64,000 nt of DNA from Aquimarina sp042434915 (lineage in GTDB: Bacteria; Bacteroidota; Bacteroidia; Flavobacteriales; Flavobacteriaceae), in the NCBI RefSeq assembly GCF_042434915.1, contig NZ_CP170198.1, positions 3,604,369 to 3,668,368 of the forward strand, written 5' to 3'. The position numbers and the translations under genes were made by a program. Positions 59,801 to 64,000 of the stretch are shown one piece after another. Positions within the stretch are counted from its first letter, which is position 1. Every line of letters starts with the position of its first letter. A model generated the notes under the pieces. The model saw only the letters and a program-made list of their open reading frames with translations, was not told the origin of the DNA and searched no databases.

Positions 59801-61275
59801 ATGCAGTAAGATTAATTGGTAGAATAGAAAAAGAATTAAAACATCAGATTTCTCTAAAAGCCATTTTTGATCACCCAACTATTGAATCCTTAGCTTTGTT
59901 TTTAGAGCAGAGAGAAACTAAAGAATTAAAAATTATAACTCTAACAGGAAGAAAATCACATTATCCTATTACATTACCTCAATATGCTATATGGTTGACT
60001 TCATTTCAAAGTGAAAAATCGATAGCATATAACATGTTTAGAGCATACAGAGTAGAAGGTATATTTAATCATGTTTTGTTAGAAATAGCTTTTAGAAAAG
60101 TAATTGATAAGCATGAGACGTTACGAACAAATTTTGTTGAATTTAACGGTTTTCCCCATCAAATAATTAAATCAAGAAAAGAAATGTTTTTTAAAATAGA
60201 CCGTTTTTTTGTAGATAATTCTGAGATAAAAAGAGAATTGGAAGAGTATGCCAATCAGGAGTTTGATCTTAAGGAAGAAAACCTAATTCGTTTGGGTATG
60301 TTTGAAACATCAACGGGGGATCGTTTATTATTATTTGTCACCCATCATATTATAATGGACGGATGGTCATTAGAGGTCTTGATAAAGGAAGTCATCGAAC
60401 ACTATGTTTCATTTACTTCGGAAATAAGCTTTCAAAGAAAAACGCTCAGTCTTCAATTTAAAGATTATGCAGTTTGGCAGCATAATGTTGAGCTTGATAA
60501 TAAAAATGATAACCATTACTTTTGGAAACAGTATCTCAATAATTATCGATGGAGAAGCCTGATTCCTTATGATCAAGAGGAGGGGTTAAGTGAAAAATAT
60601 TCTGGGAGTTTCTATCATTTTAATTGGGATAAAACGTTTCTTGAAAAGCTGAATCAGACGGCATTGAGTCAAAAAATCACGCTTCATACGCTATTGACTA
60701 CTGTATTTAATATAGTGATTTATAAAATGCAGGGGCTTAATGATATTTGCATAGGCACCATAAATTCTGGAAGACCTTTCTCAGATCTACATGCTCAAAT
60801 TGGAATGTTTGTAAAAACTTTACCATTACGTGTAAAGATAGAATCTGATCAATTGTTTGCAGATATGTTGCAGAATGTCCAAAAGGATATGTTGGCTATC
60901 GACAAGCATCAAGATATGCCCGAAGATATAATTAGTTCTCTACGATTAGAAGCGATTCTAGTATTGCAAAATCCAACATTTAATTATGAGAAAATTGAAG
61001 TAACTCAGGATTTTTCTTTGGAGTTTCATCCTGTGGATGCAAAATACAATAGATTACCATTACTAGTTAGCTTTTCTATTAATAAAGAGCACCTGCATGG
61101 CTCTATTTATTATGATACGAGTAAATACGAAAAAGAAACCATTGAGCTATTGGTGTTAAAATACAAGAAAATTCTCGATGAGCTTATAGGTAACCCAAAC
61201 ATTTCAATAAATGATATTAATGCTGACATGGCATTTGAACAAGAGAAGGCTATTGATATAGATTTTAGTTTTTAA
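56824..61275 (+). CDS. NRPS C-A-T-C, predicted Gly, with an unpaired C-terminal C domain
   Basis: 1483 residues. The first C domain (about 1-425, YHHIITDGWG at about 131) lies at the very N-terminus with no docking domain, and its LLYPNEPIYNIG start recalls C domains of initiating or DhbF-like modules. A domain about 455-940 with YTSGSTGDPKG; specificity residues DILQLGMIWK, close to the Gly code DILQLGLIWK; A10 reads PNKKVNRK instead of NGKxDR. T domain LGGHS with Ser991. A second complete C domain fills about 1047-1475 (HHIIMDGWS) and ends the protein, so the acceptor carrier must be on another protein. The 621 gene product, which starts with half a C domain and then A-T, is the best partner. 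Thus this protein may be the first of the line, perhaps N-acylating Gly, though its gene lies late in the operon. A terminal condensing or release role is the alternative. Confidence 0.93.
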   Translation: MKLTLPQQDVYFEQLLYPNEPIYNIGAKIAIKGDIDFETLNEAYIKLIDQHDAYRSIVVRTEGNAEMKTLLEHKSTLGFVDFSNKKDANTKAEVFMQRTFEELFDFDSKELLHKFILVKVDETYHYLFSVYHHIITDGWGTSLMFQRLVTNYNELIESGSIETEYPYDYKDFVSNDREYINSEAFLKDKLFWKEKFQNLPERLFEKLDDTINLNKSSRKELMIKRSVYNQLSDIAKIYKSSTFHVILGLLYLYFGRKHQNKDFAIGLPVLNRSKSVFKKTVGLFMGVSALRISLDFEDTFEDLVSKIKQELRQDYRHQRFPLGKLIKELDIFKEKDRLFNITLSYEKQNYSDHFKNTTTRVIPLTHQSERVALAVYIREFDELEDVKIDFDYNINYFNEDSASQLVEHFEHLMGDVVRNTKKKLSDYSYLIDKEKQLLNAFNQTQSTYKKDTTLLTSLDNQVKKNSNSIAIQDRFKNYTYKQLDNLSNQVAKYILQEFGNNDTSPIAVLMNRSADLIIILVGIFKSGRAYIPLDPSFPKERLKYIIAHSDVKCIIGDAQKQDIINAIVRFVSIDAILYTNNFNTYKTSFVNRVKSSDTAYIIYTSGSTGDPKGVEVGHQSLLNFLLSIQQKPGITNDDILFSVTTQSFDISILEFFTPLISGAKLYVIDSDTLIDPLAIIKELKRIKPTIMQATPSFYQMLYNANWEGDSTLKVLCGGDLLSESLAENLLNTCSEVWNMYGPTETTIWSSIKKIDTPKDASNIGKPIQNTKIYVLDDYRNLLPVGARGNIYIGGDGLAKGYFKNEVLTKEKFIKNPFNENEKIYETGDMGRWNTRGEIEFSGRNDHQVKIRGYRIELGEIETKLNQLKTIKSSVVVAKKKINQEASLVAYVVLNQKSINVNEVIDHLQKELPEYMIPYTIIPLKKIPLTPNKKVNRKILAQKDIETSVVASKHKKPITVLELKLSKYYKEVLETKNEIGTTDNFFRLGGHSLNAVRLIGRIEKELKHQISLKAIFDHPTIESLALFLEQRETKELKIITLTGRKSHYPITLPQYAIWLTSFQSEKSIAYNMFRAYRVEGIFNHVLLEIAFRKVIDKHETLRTNFVEFNGFPHQIIKSRKEMFFKIDRFFVDNSEIKRELEEYANQEFDLKEENLIRLGMFETSTGDRLLLFVTHHIIMDGWSLEVLIKEVIEHYVSFTSEISFQRKTLSLQFKDYAVWQHNVELDNKNDNHYFWKQYLNNYRWRSLIPYDQEEGLSEKYSGSFYHFNWDKTFLEKLNQTALSQKITLHTLLTTVFNIVIYKMQGLNDICIGTINSGRPFSDLHAQIGMFVKTLPLRVKIESDQLFADMLQNVQKDMLAIDKHQDMPEDIISSLRLEAILVLQNPTFNYEKIEVTQDFSLEFHPVDAKYNRLPLLVSFSINKEHLHGSIYYDTSKYEKETIELLVLKYKKILDELIGNPNISINDINADMAFEQEKAIDIDFSF

Positions 61276-61312
61276 ACATCACAAATCAATAAAATTATAA
61301 TAATAAAAAATT

Positions 61313-63253
61313 ATGAGTTTTTATATTAAAAATATAATAGTAATGGTGTTGTTTGTCTTTTGTTGTTCCACATCAATACAGAGTCAAAAGGGATCTTTAC
61401 AAGAAACGGAAACTTTTTTTCCTAATGCAGAAGTATTAAATGAAGATACAATAGCATACAAGTTCCTTTCTGTTCCCGAAAATTGGAATGATCCCAAAAG
61501 TAACACAATTAAAATTGCAGTTTCTATATTAAAAAATAAGTTTAATAAAGTTAATGCTGATGCTGTTGTTTTTATTCAAGGAGGTCCTGGAGCAAGTGGT
61601 GTCCAAAATATTGGATCTTGGTATAGACATCCTCTTCGCGAAAAGAATGATATTGTTTTATTAGATATTAGAGGAACTGGGTTTTCAGAACCTAGACTTT
61701 GTCCTGATTTAGGGAAAAAGTTTTTAGGAATCTTAGCAAAGAATCAATCAGAAAAAGAAGATGAAAATCAAAAGATATCTGAAGCATTGTCGTGCAAACA
61801 GGATCTTTTAAATCAAGGGGTGGATATAGAGGCATATAATAGTGTGTCTGTTTCACAAGATTTACATGCTTTAAAGAAATTATTGGGATATTCTAATTGG
61901 CATGTGTATGGGGCTTCTTATGGAACATATATGGCTCAGGTTTATACCAATATGTATCCAAAAGACATTAAAACATTATCATTAGATTCTTCAATTTCAA
62001 ATATATCAACATATTATACGAAGAATACTACCAATTATGTGAATATTCTTTCTAAAGTATTCAAAAAGTGCTTAAACGATCCAGCTTGTAACGATCAATA
62101 TCCTAATTTGGAAAAGGTATATTATAAAACCATTGCAGATTTGGATGAACATCCAATAACCGTAAAAGTTGATGAAAATTTAATTGAATCAGGTGAGTTT
62201 ACGTATAATTCAGAGGATTTTAAAATTGCAATTCAACAGGCACTTTATCATAAAAAACTTGTTGAGGTTATTCCGCTATTAATTTATCAATTTCAGGATA
62301 GAAACGAAGATGCTTTAGGGAATTTGGTAGCTGCATTTTCTAGCTTACTTGGAATGGATTATGGAGTGTATTATTGTGTGAGCTGTAATGAAACGCTTCC
62401 TAATAATAAATTCCCAGAATATCAATCTGATGCTTCGAAATATGAGCAATTAAAAGGCGGGGTTTCATTTTATAAATCTGATTTTAAGATTTGTGAGAGA
62501 TGGAATCTTAATCGGCAGGTTACAATAGCGCCTTATGATTTATCTAAATTATCAAGCATATCATCTCCTGTACTCGTATTTTCTGGCGAATATGATCCTA
62601 TTACTCCGGTTTCAAATGGCAATGAAGTAGCCCAAAAATTTAAAAATGGAGATGCTATAATTGGTTATAACCTTAGTCATGTTCCAGGTTTTACTAAAAC
62701 AGGAAATAAGGTGGTAGAAGCTTTTATAAATGATCAAAGAAAGCAATTAGATGTTAATGCATTCAAAAATGAGGAGAAAATAGAATTTGTTAAAGGGGTT
62801 ATTCTCAACTCCGGTGTTTCAAAAGTTGGAAGTAGCTTAAGGCCATTGAATTTAGTTCTTTTATCTCCGTTGCTTGTCGCTTTACTTCTAATGTTATTTT
62901 TTATTTTTACGTATACTATCAAACTATCAAAGAAAAATTACAATGCTAATTCTGATAAAATAATAAGAGTTTTTAGTGTTGTAACCTCCATAGCTGGGAT
63001 TATAGGCGTGGTAGGTCTTTTCTTAGCTTTAGGAAAAGTTGCCGATCAAAATTATTTTATTTTGGCATTTGGACTGCCAGATAATTTTAATTATGTATTT
63101 AGTATATTATTAGTCTTTATTGTTTTGTTAATGATTACGCTACTATATTTTATAACCCAAATAAAAAAGATAAAGGATAGAAGTGTTATCTTCTCTATCT
63201 TGTTTTCAAATATTTTGTTAGTTATTTATTTGTTTTATTGGAATATATTCTAA
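61313..63253 (+). CDS. Secreted S33-like alpha/beta-hydrolase (peptidase) with four C-terminal membrane helices
   Basis: 646 residues. A signal sequence (about 1-24, IIVMVLFVFCCSTSIQSQ) is followed by a hydrolase of the proline iminopeptidase / tripeptidyl aminopeptidase kind: oxyanion region QGGPGAS, nucleophile Ser202 in GASYGT, Asp428 in GEYDPITP and His456 in LSHVPG. Several Cys residues lie in the catalytic half, in keeping with export. After about residue 510 come four hydrophobic helices (about 512-535, 550-574, 593-613, 625-646), so the enzyme is probably anchored in the inner membrane with the catalytic part in the periplasm. Known S33 peptidases remove short N-terminal pieces from peptides. 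In this cluster it may trim a pro-peptide after export or destroy the active compound for self-protection. The helix extension is not part of the usual soluble family members. Confidence 0.88.
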   Translation: MSFYIKNIIVMVLFVFCCSTSIQSQKGSLQETETFFPNAEVLNEDTIAYKFLSVPENWNDPKSNTIKIAVSILKNKFNKVNADAVVFIQGGPGASGVQNIGSWYRHPLREKNDIVLLDIRGTGFSEPRLCPDLGKKFLGILAKNQSEKEDENQKISEALSCKQDLLNQGVDIEAYNSVSVSQDLHALKKLLGYSNWHVYGASYGTYMAQVYTNMYPKDIKTLSLDSSISNISTYYTKNTTNYVNILSKVFKKCLNDPACNDQYPNLEKVYYKTIADLDEHPITVKVDENLIESGEFTYNSEDFKIAIQQALYHKKLVEVIPLLIYQFQDRNEDALGNLVAAFSSLLGMDYGVYYCVSCNETLPNNKFPEYQSDASKYEQLKGGVSFYKSDFKICERWNLNRQVTIAPYDLSKLSSISSPVLVFSGEYDPITPVSNGNEVAQKFKNGDAIIGYNLSHVPGFTKTGNKVVEAFINDQRKQLDVNAFKNEEKIEFVKGVILNSGVSKVGSSLRPLNLVLLSPLLVALLLMLFFIFTYTIKLSKKNYNANSDKIIRVFSVVTSIAGIIGVVGLFLALGKVADQNYFILAFGLPDNFNYVFSILLVFIVLLMITLLYFITQIKKIKDRSVIFSILFSNILLVIYLFYWNIF

Positions 63254-63298
63254 ATTAAATCCTTTGCTAATTAATCTTAATTTAAATAGATATTTTAA

Positions 63299-63946
63299 TT
63301 GATTCATATTCTCTATTCATATATAGCTCAGGAAAATCATTCCCGTTTATTACGTACCTTTTTACCAAATTTTTCTAATGATTTTCAAAGAAAAATCTTA
63401 ACATATAGAAGATGGCAGGATGTTCAGTTATCATTATTGGGTAGGTTGCTTTTGAAACAAGGAATGGAAGGAATGAGTAAAACGTTTTGTGAAGAAAATT
63501 TAATGTATTCAGCCTATAATAAACCCTACTTTAAAAATAAATGTGTGAAATTTAATATTTCTCATTCTGGAAATATTGTTGTCTGTGTACTATCAGAAAT
63601 TGATGAAGTGGGAATTGATCTAGAAATTCTAAAGAATATTGATATAGAAAGTTTTAAATCTCAAATGACAAATTTAGAATGGAAACAGATAATCTCTTCA
63701 AATGATGTAAAAAACGCATTTTATAACTATTGGACAAAGAAAGAGGCTGTATTAAAAGCTCATGGAATGGGACTTTCAGTTCCTTTAAATTCTTTTGAAA
63801 TTATAAATAATCAAACAAAAATTAATGGAGAGATTTTTTTTCTAAAAAAAATTGAACTGGATAATGAGTATAAATGTCACCTAGCATTCAAAAATAAAAT
63901 TTGCACTACAATTTTACTCCCTGTCGAAATAATTTTTCCTTCTTAA
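63299..63946 (+). CDS. Sfp-type 4'-phosphopantetheinyl transferase
   Basis: 215 residues, normal for the Sfp/HetI group. It transfers phosphopantetheine from CoA to the carrier-domain serines and is needed to activate every NRPS and PKS protein here. The two hallmark motifs are present: VGIDLE (about 104-109) and WTKKEAVLKAHGMGL (from about 145), giving the Mg-binding Asp107, Glu109 and Glu149. The start is TTG at 63299: a TAA stop lies directly upstream in frame (63296-63298), and the first ATG comes only at about residue 55, after the conserved N-terminal RRWQDVQLSLLGRLLL region. It lies 45 bp after the peptidase gene and is the last gene in view. Confidence 0.93.
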   Translation: MIHILYSYIAQENHSRLLRTFLPNFSNDFQRKILTYRRWQDVQLSLLGRLLLKQGMEGMSKTFCEENLMYSAYNKPYFKNKCVKFNISHSGNIVVCVLSEIDEVGIDLEILKNIDIESFKSQMTNLEWKQIISSNDVKNAFYNYWTKKEAVLKAHGMGLSVPLNSFEIINNQTKINGEIFFLKKIELDNEYKCHLAFKNKICTTILLPVEIIFPS

Positions 63947-64000
63947 TGTATTTTCCGTCTTCAAAAATTGATGACTGATCATCCCCTCAAAATTGTCCTC

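Noticed and set aside
1..64000. CRISPR arrays, tRNA or rRNA genes, insertion sequences, attachment sites
   Set aside because: No regularly spaced repeats, cloverleaf-like segments, transposase genes or flanking inverted repeats were seen.

Overview
The window is almost entirely one large nonribosomal peptide / polyketide (NRPS-PKS) gene cluster. All genes lie on the + strand, with overlaps or very short gaps. The DNA is AT-rich (about one third GC by eye, not computed). Genes start in A-rich 'taaaaATG' contexts without obvious Shine-Dalgarno sequences, and there is an outer-membrane beta-barrel protein of a Bacteroidota-type family. Together these point to a Bacteroidota bacterium, most likely a flavobacterium-like one; genus cannot be told from the sequence.

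Layout. 1-620: leader without a convincing gene. 621-18134: three NRPS genes (half-C-A-T-C-A-T-C-A-T; C-A-T; and a C-A-T whose adenylation domain carries two inserted enzymes, a luciferase-like monooxygenase and an FkbM-type methyltransferase). 18150-29252: PKS module, NRPS module, PKS module. 29259-40397: a 3712-residue trimodular NRPS with an epimerase. 40425-41366: a SyrP/TauD-like Fe(II)/2-oxoglutarate hydroxylase. 41655-48002: bimodular NRPS. 48009-51890: terminal PKS with KS, AT remnant, two ACPs and a thioester-reductase. 51890-63946: outer-membrane beta-barrel, type II thioesterase, SyrD/PvdE-like peptide exporter, a C-A-T-C NRPS, a membrane-anchored S33-like peptidase, and an Sfp-type phosphopantetheinyl transferase.

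How the parts fit. Specificity residues read by eye suggest Gly (56824 gene); Ala, Ile/Val, Ala (621 gene); Pro; modified Gly; malonate; Ser; malonate; D-Asp (probably beta-hydroxylated), Ser, Ser; Ser, Lys; then a last PKS step and reductive release. The 56824 gene ends in an unpaired complete C domain, while the 621 gene begins with only the C-terminal half of one. I therefore infer that the 56824 protein may load first and hand over to the 621 protein, although it sits near the other end of the cluster. TubC-type docking domains start four of the downstream NRPS proteins. No integrated thioesterase is present; the only built-in release domain is the reductase. I do not recognise a known product.

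The most unusual parts are the Gly-type module with two insertions in its adenylation domain, the split C-domain arrangement, three E-type carrier domains lacking an epimerase, the terminal KS/AT-remnant/ACP-ACP/reductase protein with an apparent Tyr-to-His change, and a near-identical 510-bp tract shared by two serine modules.
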